Origin: an uncultured Azohydromonas sp.
GTDB lineage: Bacteria; Pseudomonadota; Gammaproteobacteria; Burkholderiales; Burkholderiaceae_C
Length of the DNA: 58,150 bases
Direction of reading: 5' to 3'
NCBI RefSeq assembly: GCF_937926365.1
Contig: NZ_CALAOH010000052.1
Span: forward strand, 1 to 58,150
The position numbers and the translations under genes are program-made. Positions 17,496 through 28,490 of the stretch are shown here, one piece after another (within the stretch, counting starts at the first letter, position 1; every line of letters starts with the position of its first letter). The notes beneath the pieces are model-generated. The model was not told where the DNA came from. It saw nothing but the letters and a program-made list of their open reading frames with translations, and did no database searches.

Positions 17496-17589
17496 CAAGG
17501 CGACCTGGAAATCAGCGGCGCCATGCCCGAAGCCCGCCCGGGCCGACGCTGCGCCATCATGGCTGCCCCGCGATCCCAAGGCTGACAGC

Positions 17590-17808
17590 ATGCTCGACCT
17601 CCGCTTCAACGTCTTCGGCCAGCTCGTCCAGATCACCGGCTCGCCGGGCCACTGGACGGCCTGGCTCCTCGGCGCCGACGGCAAGCGCCGGCCCGCGAAT
17701 TTCGTCGTGCCGGACTTCGTGCAGGAAGATGAGCTGGAGCAATACCTGGCCGACCTGTTCCACGAATCGGCCACGCCCACGAACGGCTCCGTGTTCCGGC
17801 TGAAATAG
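17590..17808 (+). CDS. Small conserved protein (72 residues, DUF7661-like)
   Basis: The ATG at 17590 gives MLDLRFNVFGQLVQITGSPGHWTAWLLGADGKRRPANF. A mixed beta start with Trp residues and an acidic end 'EDELEQYLADLFHE' look like a small compact domain. The pattern 'FNVFG...W.a.lLG.dGKRRPa..VVPd...e.EL.QYLADL.HE' recalls a family of about 70-residue uncharacterised proteins (DUF7661, from memory). No signal peptide or membrane segment. It lies downstream of a strong terminator, so it has its own promoter. Function unknown. Confidence 0.55.
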   Translation: MLDLRFNVFGQLVQITGSPGHWTAWLLGADGKRRPANFVVPDFVQEDELEQYLADLFHESATPTNGSVFRLK

Positions 17809-17924
17809 GCACGCTATCCATGGAAAACCGCTTGCCGGGCCGACGGCATGGCGGCCCGGCAAGCAGGGCCTGAATTCATCGAGGAACAGGCCTCAAAACA
17901 CCCGCCATCGAGGGAAAAGCCCGC

Positions 17925-19247
17925 ATGAAATTCGCACTCCGCGCCAGCGCCACCACCTGGGCCTTCCTGCTCCTGCTGACCGCCTGCGGTGGTGGCGGTA
18001 GCGACGGCGGCGGCGAGAGCAGCGGCAATACGACCTTTTCGTCACTGCAGGACATTTCCGAGCCCGTGGCGCCGGCCGTGGCCAACGGCCCGCAGGCGGC
18101 GGCGCTGGCCGACTGCGTCTTCAACGCCACCCGCGCGCAGTCCTGCACGCTCACCCAATTGCCCTTCATCGGCGCATCCACCAGCACCGTGACGGTTGAT
18201 GACGTCATGGCCCGGGTCGTCACCTCGCGCCCCTGGATGGCCCAGCGCCTGCGCGAATTGCTGCAGACCCTGCCGCCCGACCTGCTGCAAATGATGAAAC
18301 CCGTCACCGCGATCGTGGTCGGGAGCAAGGTGCGGCCGTCGTTCTACTGGCTCGCCACCGGAGCGCTGTATATAGATCCCCAGCATCTCTGGACCACGCC
18401 CGAAGAATTGGCCGATGTGGACAAGACACCCGATTACCGCACCGACTTCGGCCAGGCGCTGCAATTCACCACCCTGTGGCGCTACGTCAAGGACGACCAT
18501 CGCGCCTACCTCTCGTATTCACTCCACGAGACGAATCCGCGCAGCATCGATGACATCAGGATTCAATTTGCGCATCTGATACTGCATGAACTCGCGCACG
18601 CGGGCGATTTCGCGCCCCCACGGTTACTGTCCAGTTTGTCCACCGACAAACCGCTGCTGGAGGTGCTGAACCAGGTGGCGGCCCAGCGGATTTCGTCCCG
18701 GCTGTACCTCACGAATCCCCTGCGCTCCACGATCTTGAAGGAATTGGGCGAGGCCCTGTTCCGGACCGGCCGGCCCACGGCACAGCAACAGGCCTTGAGC
18801 GCCACCGACGTCAGCCGCGAATTCACCGCGGACCGCGCCTCGGACGACTATTCCTATGCCTCGCAATACGAGGACGTGGCCATGCTGGCCGAGGAAGCGC
18901 TGATGCGCGTCTATTACGGTGTGTCGCGCGATATCGCCGTCACGCCCAGGCCCACGGTCCCCAACCCGACGGCCAACGATTACATCGTCACCTGGGGAAC
19001 GCGCGGGCGCATCGGCCAGGAAGGCGTCAAGCAGGCCGCGGCGCAAGTGGTGGATGAACTGCTGCCCCATGCCAACCTCGCGCCGGCCATTCTCGGCCTC
19101 CCAGCGCCGACGCCGATGCGCGTTGGCGCGTCGTGGTGGAACAACCTGGTGCTCGATTCGCAGTCCGCCACGGCCGCCACCACGCAGCGCCGGCAGAGCC
19201 TGGGCACTGCCCCGTCGGTGGCGGCGGATTTGCTGAAGCCTTATTGA
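17925..19247 (+). CDS. Putative zinc-metallopeptidase lipoprotein
   Basis: 440 residues. The N-terminus is a lipoprotein signal peptide with lipobox 'LLTAC' (Cys 21) followed by a Gly/Ser-rich linker. A central 'HELAHAGD' at residues 221-228 has the HExxH zinc motif with a downstream Asp. A further acidic segment, 'VSREFTADRASDDYSYAS', could supply a third metal ligand. The protein would sit in the outer membrane or periplasm. I do not recognise the family. No operon partner is evident; it follows the small protein by 116 bases. An alternative is a non-catalytic zinc-binding lipoprotein. Peptidase activity is inferred from the motif only. Confidence 0.65.
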   Translation: MKFALRASATTWAFLLLLTACGGGGSDGGGESSGNTTFSSLQDISEPVAPAVANGPQAAALADCVFNATRAQSCTLTQLPFIGASTSTVTVDDVMARVVTSRPWMAQRLRELLQTLPPDLLQMMKPVTAIVVGSKVRPSFYWLATGALYIDPQHLWTTPEELADVDKTPDYRTDFGQALQFTTLWRYVKDDHRAYLSYSLHETNPRSIDDIRIQFAHLILHELAHAGDFAPPRLLSSLSTDKPLLEVLNQVAAQRISSRLYLTNPLRSTILKELGEALFRTGRPTAQQQALSATDVSREFTADRASDDYSYASQYEDVAMLAEEALMRVYYGVSRDIAVTPRPTVPNPTANDYIVTWGTRGRIGQEGVKQAAAQVVDELLPHANLAPAILGLPAPTPMRVGASWWNNLVLDSQSATAATTQRRQSLGTAPSVAADLLKPY

Positions 19248-19436
19248 GCCCGTCCTGCGCGGTGCGCGGCCAGACGGCCCGGCGTTGAGGCTCCCGGCCG
19301 CGCGGGCCTCTGGCGGCGGACACACGTTTCACGAGGCTGCGCCGCGGCACACCAAGGTGGCTGCGGTTCACACTCCGGGGGTCCGGCCGCCGCACCCGCG
19401 CGCCGGCCCGCCAATCCCTACCTTGGAGCGCCCGCC

Positions 19437-20852
19437 TTGAACGAAGCCGAAGCCCGCACCGTGTTGCTGATCCATGCCATCGAAACCGCCGACGGCGAGG
19501 GGCGGCTGCTCACGCCGGCGCAGGGACGCGAGGCTTCGGAGGTGGTGCGCGCCGGACTGCCCAAACCCGGGCGCACGCTGAGGCACCAGGCATGGTCGGA
19601 GCGCTTCATCGCCCAGCGCGCGCAGCGGCTGTTCCAGGAGGCGGTCGCGCGCCGCCCCGCGCTGCGCGGCTTCGTCGAAGGCGCCTCGCCCTGGGGCGTG
19701 GTGGCGCTGCTGGTGGCGATCGCGGGCTTCGCGGCCGGCTTCGGCTCGGACGCGCTGGTCAACCCGGAGCGCATCAACCTGCTGTCCGCGCCGCTGCTGG
19801 CCGTGGTGCTGTGGAACCTGCTGCTGGCGCTGGGGTGGCTGCTGTCCCGGCTGTTCCTGCGGCGCCGGCACGCGCCGCGCTCGCTGTCGGGGCTGCTGGC
19901 GGGGCTGGCGGCCTGGCCGGGGCGCTGGCGGCGCGGGGGTGTGGCGGTGGCCAGCCGCTTCGGACGCACCTGGGCCCGCGCCGCGGCACCGTTGTGGCAG
20001 GCGCGGGTTCGCGCCGCGCTGCACCTGGGCGCCGCGATGGTGGCGCTGGGACTGCTGGCCTACGTCGGCATGCGGGCGCTGACGCACGAGTTCAACATCG
20101 GCTGGGAAAGCCAGCTGATCAAGACGCCGGAGGGCGCGCATCAACTGCTGGGGCTGCTGTTCCTGCCGGTGAGCGCGCTGCCCGGCCTGGGCGGCGTGGC
20201 GCCCTTCACGCTGGACGAGGTGGCGCGCATGCACCACTGGGCCGGGGGCGGCCCCGAGCTGGCGGACCGCTGGTTGGCGCTCGTGACCCTGCTGCTGGGG
20301 CTGTGCGTGGTGCTGCCGCGGCTGCTGCTGTGCGCGCTGCAGTGGGGCCGGGCGCGGCGGCTGAGCCGGCATTTCCCGCTGGACCTGGCCGATCCCTATT
20401 TCGCGCGGCTGATCGCCGACGGCAGCGGCCAGCGCTGGCGCCTGGTGGTGTGGCCCTACGCGCTGAACCTGGATGCCGCGCGCACGGCGGCGCTGACGCA
20501 CCAGGCCCGGGAGCTGCTGGGCGGCGAGACGGCACTGCACGTGCAGCCCGCGCTGGCCTACGGCGCGCCGCCGCAGGCGCTGGCTGCCAAGCCGGCCCAG
20601 GTCGAGGGCGAGGTGCAGGAGAGCGCCGCGCTGCTGTCGCTGGCCGCCACCCCGGAGGCCGAGACGCATGGCGCCTTCCTGCAGCGGCTGGCGCAGGTGG
20701 CGGGCGCGCAGGCGCTGGTGCTGCTGGACGCCGGCAGCTTCGCCGCGCGGCTGGGTCAGGGAGAGCGGCTCAAGGAGCGCGAGAGCCTGTGGCGCGAGTT
20801 CCTTCGGCCCTACGGCTTCTCGCGCATCCACGTGGTGGAGCTGGGGGCCTGA
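19437..20852 (+). CDS. DUF2868 membrane protein
   Basis: 471 residues starting at TTG with 'GGAG' 8-11 bases before it; no ATG fits better. The N-terminal 'RTVLLIHAIETADGEGRLLT' and two membrane segments (near residues 82-102 and 115-140), a third near 200 and a fourth near 280 match DUF2868 proteins. These are normally encoded just before a DUF3482 GTPase, as here (next gene, about 170 bases on). The C-terminal half is soluble. The pair probably works together at the inner membrane, but its role is unknown. Confidence 0.75.
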   Translation: MNEAEARTVLLIHAIETADGEGRLLTPAQGREASEVVRAGLPKPGRTLRHQAWSERFIAQRAQRLFQEAVARRPALRGFVEGASPWGVVALLVAIAGFAAGFGSDALVNPERINLLSAPLLAVVLWNLLLALGWLLSRLFLRRRHAPRSLSGLLAGLAAWPGRWRRGGVAVASRFGRTWARAAAPLWQARVRAALHLGAAMVALGLLAYVGMRALTHEFNIGWESQLIKTPEGAHQLLGLLFLPVSALPGLGGVAPFTLDEVARMHHWAGGGPELADRWLALVTLLLGLCVVLPRLLLCALQWGRARRLSRHFPLDLADPYFARLIADGSGQRWRLVVWPYALNLDAARTAALTHQARELLGGETALHVQPALAYGAPPQALAAKPAQVEGEVQESAALLSLAATPEAETHGAFLQRLAQVAGAQALVLLDAGSFAARLGQGERLKERESLWREFLRPYGFSRIHVVELGA

Positions 20853-20883
20853 GCTCTTTTCTTGATGACCGCTGAAATATCTC

Positions 20884-20980
20884 CGTCACACCCGCTCCCC
20901 GCGCAGCCGGGGAGCGGGTGTCCACGAGCTCCGGGCTGCGTCCCGGCCAGCGTGGATGCCCGCCTTCGCGGGCATGACGA
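20884..20980. repeat. Interspersed palindromic repeat, copy 3 (inverted)
   Basis: Same family as 332-413 and 9937-10018 but reversed: it ends with 'CCCGCCTTCGCGGGCATGACGAAG'-like sequence and begins with the partner arm 'CCGTCACACCCGCTCCCCG'. It lies between the DUF2868 and DUF3482 genes, so it is probably transcribed with them. Confidence 0.7.
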
Positions 20981-21019
20981 AGCTCTTTTGATGGCAATGG
21001 AAAACTGGAACGGAACGAG

Positions 21020-22537
21020 ATGACGCAGGAAGCACACGAGGCTGGAGCCGCGCGCATCGAGCTGGTGCTCGTCTCCCACACCAACGTGGGCAAGACCACG
21101 CTGGCGCGCACGCTGCTGGGCCAGGACGTGGGCGAGGTGCGCGACGCGGCGCACGTGACCCTGACGGCCGACCCGCACCGGCTGCTGACCACCGCCGAGG
21201 GCGACGAGCTGGTGCTGTGGGACACGCCCGGCCTGGGCGACTCGGCGCGGCTCTACCAGCGGCTGAGCCGGGCCTCCAACCCCATCGTCTGGTTCCTGTC
21301 GCAGGTCTGGGACCGCTGGACCGACCGCGCCTTCTTCCTCAGCCAGGAGGCGATGCGCGCCACGCGCGACCACGCCGACCTGCTGCTCTACCCCGTCAAC
21401 GCCACCGAGGCCCCGGCCGACGCGGGCTACCTGGAGCCGGAGCTGAAACTGCTGGCCTGGATGGACAAGCCGGTGCTGGTGCTGCTGAACCAGACCGGCC
21501 TGGCCGGCGCCGGCAGCGACATGGGGCAGGCCGAGCTGCGCCGCTGGCAGCAGCACCTGCAGGGCGCGCCCGCCGTGCGCGGCGTGCTGCCGCTGGACGC
21601 CTTCACGCGCTGCTGGGTGCACGAGCAGGCGCTGTTCGATGCGCTGGGCGCGCAGCTGCCGCCGGCCAAGCAGCCGGGCTTCCGCCGGCTGCAGCGGGAC
21701 TGGCAGCGGCGCAACGTCGAGCGCTTCCGCGCCTCGATGTCGGCCATCGCGGCGCAACTGGCGGCGGCGACGCCCATGGAGCAGGTGGTGGAGCCCGGCA
21801 CGGCGAACCACGGCAAGGTGCTGGCCCGCCTGGCCGGATCGGACGCCGAGGCGCGGCGCGAGCGCAGCCAGCAGGCGCTGCAGCGCCAGGTGAAGCAGGG
21901 CCGCGAGGACACCACGCGCGAGCTGCTGCGGCTGCACGGGCTGCTGGGCCGGGCGGAGGACCCGTTCCTGAAGGGGCTGGACCGTTCGGACCTGGTTGCG
22001 CGCGCGCCGCTGGACCGGGTGCGCGCCGGCCTGGGCGGCGCCATCGCCTCGGGCGCGGCCTCCGGCCTAGCCGCCGATGCCGCCGCCGGCGGACTGACCC
22101 TGGGTGCCGGAGCGCTGCTGGGCGCGCTGGCCGGGGCCGTGGCCTTCGTCGCCGGGGCCGAAGGACTCAACCGCGCGCGGGGACTGAAGGACGAGCGCCT
22201 GCGCCTGAGCGACGCGGCCTTGCGCGGCCTGCTGCAGGAGGCGCTGCTGAAATACCTGGCGGTGGCGCACTTCGGCCGCGGCCGCGGCGAGTTCGAGCAC
22301 GACCGGCTGCCCGAAGCCTGGGTGGAGCAGGCGCGCTCGCGGGTGGAGGGCGCCGCCGCGGAGCTGGACGCCGTGTTCGCGGCGCAGCGCCTCGGCGACC
22401 TCGACACCGAGACGGCCCGCGCGCAGCTGGAAGGGCTGGCGACGCGGCTGGCGCTGGAGCTGCTGGAGTGGCTGTACCCGGAAGCGGCGCTGGACGGGCT
22501 GGCCCCGCTCGCCGATGCCGGCGCCGCCGCTCAGTAG
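21020..22537 (+). CDS. DUF3482 GTPase, partner of the DUF2868 protein
   Basis: 505 residues. N-terminal G domain: P-loop 'SHTNVGKTT' (residues ~18-26), G3 'DTPGL', and a degenerate G4 'LNQTG' in place of NKxD. After the G domain comes a helical part with a Gly/Ala-rich hydrophobic hairpin 'GGAIASGAASGLAADAAAGGLTLGAGALLGALAGAVAFVAGA', probably membrane-interacting like bacterial dynamin-type or IRG-like hairpins (inference). The first P-loop residue is Ser rather than the canonical Gly. The 3' end overlaps the convergent phytanoyl-CoA dioxygenase gene by 7 bases. Biological role unknown. Confidence 0.78.
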   Translation: MTQEAHEAGAARIELVLVSHTNVGKTTLARTLLGQDVGEVRDAAHVTLTADPHRLLTTAEGDELVLWDTPGLGDSARLYQRLSRASNPIVWFLSQVWDRWTDRAFFLSQEAMRATRDHADLLLYPVNATEAPADAGYLEPELKLLAWMDKPVLVLLNQTGLAGAGSDMGQAELRRWQQHLQGAPAVRGVLPLDAFTRCWVHEQALFDALGAQLPPAKQPGFRRLQRDWQRRNVERFRASMSAIAAQLAAATPMEQVVEPGTANHGKVLARLAGSDAEARRERSQQALQRQVKQGREDTTRELLRLHGLLGRAEDPFLKGLDRSDLVARAPLDRVRAGLGGAIASGAASGLAADAAAGGLTLGAGALLGALAGAVAFVAGAEGLNRARGLKDERLRLSDAALRGLLQEALLKYLAVAHFGRGRGEFEHDRLPEAWVEQARSRVEGAAAELDAVFAAQRLGDLDTETARAQLEGLATRLALELLEWLYPEAALDGLAPLADAGAAAQ

Positions 22538-23403
22538 TCGCTCTTGAGCAGCCCCTCGATGGCGTGCGCCTGCTCGATGTACTCCAGCTTCTCCACCACG
22601 CGCCCGCCCAGGTGGCGGCGCACTTCTTCGGGCAGCGAGGCGGCGTAGGCGGGCGTGAGCTGGATGTCGTGGCGCTCGCCGTTGCGCGCATCGGGCGCGT
22701 CCACGCCCACCACCAGCACCGGGCGCGAGCGGTCGGAGCGGTTGGCGGTGCCGCGGTGGATGGTCAGCGCCGAGCGCGCGGAGATGTCGCCCATCTGCGC
22801 CATGCGCACCTGGCGCCGCGCCTCGTAGCGCGGGAACCACTCGCGCGGCGGGAACATGCCCAGCTCGCGCCGCCCGGTGGCCTCGGCATCGAGCCCGAAC
22901 TCGTCCCACTGCGTGCCCGGGGCGACCTCGAAGGGGCCCATCTCCGGCGTGGTGTCCACGGCCGTGAGGTTGAAGGCCAGCGAGTTCAGCCGCCGGCCCA
23001 GCCGCGTCGCGTCGGGCATGGGGAAGTCGCGGTGCCAGGGCTGGTCCTGCGCGCCGGGGCCGGGCATGTCGAAGCCGACCTCGATCACCTTGTAGTCCGG
23101 CCCCAGCACGGCGCGGCACACGGCCACGAACCACGGGTGCGAGACGATGTCCACGAAGCCGCGCAACCGCTCGGGATGCACCTCCACGTACCAGCGCTCG
23201 GGCCCGCGCGGCAGCGCGCCGCGCGGACGCCGCTTGGCCTCCTCGAACAGCGCCTCGATGTCCTCGCGCAGCCGCTCCACCCAGGCGCGCTCGAAAGCGC
23301 CGCGCAGGGCGATGATGCCGTCGCCATAGAGGCCGCCCATGATCGCGGCCGTGTCGTACTGCTGCTGCGGCGGCGCGGCGCCGCCGGCGGTGGGGGTGTT
23401 CAT
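22531..23403 (-). CDS. Phytanoyl-CoA dioxygenase (PhyH) family protein
   Basis: 290 residues from the ATG at 23403, set by 'CAGGAG' 9-14 bases upstream. Fe(II)/2-oxoglutarate oxygenase fold: the first His and Asp ligands are in 'QPWHRDFPM', the distal His in 'LTIHRGTANRSDRSRP', and the downstream Arg in the same motif binds 2-oxoglutarate. The substrate is not evident; PhyH-family members hydroxylate acyl-CoAs, amino acids or other small molecules. It lies 79 bases after the large oxoprolinase gene on the same strand, so the two could be co-transcribed. Confidence 0.82.
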   Translation of the reverse strand: MNTPTAGGAAPPQQQYDTAAIMGGLYGDGIIALRGAFERAWVERLREDIEALFEEAKRRPRGALPRGPERWYVEVHPERLRGFVDIVSHPWFVAVCRAVLGPDYKVIEVGFDMPGPGAQDQPWHRDFPMPDATRLGRRLNSLAFNLTAVDTTPEMGPFEVAPGTQWDEFGLDAEATGRRELGMFPPREWFPRYEARRQVRMAQMGDISARSALTIHRGTANRSDRSRPVLVVGVDAPDARNGERHDIQLTPAYAASLPEEVRRHLGGRVVEKLEYIEQAHAIEGLLKSDY

Positions 23404-23482
23404 GCGGGGGTCTCCTGCTCGCAAAGCGCGCACCGGGACCAGGGTGCGCCGACCTCGCGGGCGGGGCAGGCAGCGGGCCTGC

Positions 23483-27121
<3,639 letters not shown>

Positions 27122-27279
27122 GATTCGTTGCGCCCTCGCCGGCACGCCGATGTGAAGAGGTGAAAGCCAGCATAGCGGCAATCGCGACCCCCCTCAGGCA
27201 GGCGGTCCGCCACGGCGGATGAGGGCTTTTGCCTCCGCAGAATCCCTGATCGAACCCGTAGCAACGACAAGGAGTCTCG

Positions 27280-28293
27280 ATGTTCAAACCTCTGCTGGCC
27301 TCGCTGGCCCTGGGCGCCGCGTCGCTGGGCGTGTCGGCGCAGACCAACGCCACTGCCGCCACCCCGACCGCCGCCAGCGCCACGGCGACCACCATCACGT
27401 GGCAGGTCGCCACGCCCACCCCCGACACCAGCCTCCACACCGAGAACCTGATGGAGTTCGCCAAGGAGGTTGAGCGCGCATCGGAGGGCAAGCTCAAGAT
27501 CAGCCTCAAGTCCGACCCGGCGCTCAAGGCCCCGGCGGTGCGGCGCGCGGTGGCCGACGGCAAGTCGCCGCTCGGGGAGTTGCAGCTGGCGGCGCTGCAG
27601 CCGGAGTGGCAGACCTTCGGCCTGGACAGCATCCCCTTCCTCGCCAGCGGCTACCCCGAGGCGCAAAAGCTCTACCAGGCGCAGCGCGTGGCGCTGGGCA
27701 AGAAGCTCGCGGCGCAGGGGCTGGTGATGCTCTATTCGGTGCCCTCGCCGCCGCCGGGGCTGTTCCTGAAGAAGCCGGTGGACAAGCTCACCGAGCTGCG
27801 CGGCCTGAGCTGGGCCGCCTACAGCCCCACGACCGAGCGCATGGCCAAGCTGCTGGGCGCCAAGCCCGTGGCGGTGCCTGAAGCGCAGCTGACGCAGGCG
27901 GTGACGCAGGGGAAGGTGGACGCGGCGCTGGCATCGGCCGACGGCTTCAGCGCCGAGGCCATCGAGGGCATGGAGGTGTTCGTGGACCTGCGGGCCTGGC
28001 TGCCGCGCCACGCGGTGCTGATGAACCTGAAGGCCTTCGAGCAGCTGGACCAGGCCACGCGCAAGGCGTTGGTCAAGGCCGCCATCGCGGCGGAGCAGCG
28101 CGGCTGGAAGCAGTCCGAGGCCAGGCACCAGCGCTTCCTGGGCGCGCTCAAGGACATGGGCGTGGCCGTGGCGCCGCCCTCCGAGGCGCTGCGCACCGGG
28201 CTGCGAAAGACCGTGGGCGAACCCATGCTCGACGAGTGGCTGCAGCGCACCGGGCCCGAGGGCAAGCTGCTCATCGACGACTACCGGCGCTGA
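27280..28293 (+). CDS. TRAP-type transporter substrate-binding protein, DctP family
   Basis: 337 residues preceded by a good ribosome site 'AAGGAG' 6 bases before ATG. Signal peptide 'MFKPLLASLALGAASLGVSAQ' with an Ala-X-Ala type cleavage near residue 20, so it is periplasmic. The body shows the DctP pattern: 'NLMEFAKEVERASEGKLKISLKSDPAL', 'FPFLASGYPEAQKLYQ'-like and a late helix-rich end. Dedicated DctQ/DctM membrane subunits are not adjacent, so it would serve a distant permease or act as a sensor partner. It is divergent from the oxoprolinase gene. Confidence 0.85.
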   Translation: MFKPLLASLALGAASLGVSAQTNATAATPTAASATATTITWQVATPTPDTSLHTENLMEFAKEVERASEGKLKISLKSDPALKAPAVRRAVADGKSPLGELQLAALQPEWQTFGLDSIPFLASGYPEAQKLYQAQRVALGKKLAAQGLVMLYSVPSPPPGLFLKKPVDKLTELRGLSWAAYSPTTERMAKLLGAKPVAVPEAQLTQAVTQGKVDAALASADGFSAEAIEGMEVFVDLRAWLPRHAVLMNLKAFEQLDQATRKALVKAAIAAEQRGWKQSEARHQRFLGALKDMGVAVAPPSEALRTGLRKTVGEPMLDEWLQRTGPEGKLLIDDYRR

Positions 28294-28490
28294 GCGGGCG
28301 GCGGCCGGGGCGCTCCAGGCACCGGCCGCATCGGGGCCGACCCGAATGTGTAGATTTCACGCTCCGCGCCGCCAGTCCTCCGGCAAAACCCTCCTTTTCG
28401 CTGCTGGACGGCCCCGGCCAGCTCAAGCCCCCGGCACGGCTGCCGAACATTGGGCAGCAAGAGAAGAGACGGCGTTGAGGGATTCGGATC

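Larger units (their letters stand above)
17158..17589 (+). other. Intergenic stretch with two hairpin terminators
   Basis: About 430 bases without a convincing gene between the DJ-1 remnant and the next small gene. It contains two terminator-like hairpins (listed separately), a further hairpin CGTGGTTT-TCAG-AAACCACG at about 17320, and a 13-codon ORF (17394-17435, MKGQPHVISITKR) with no clear ribosome site that I do not call. Confidence 0.4.
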
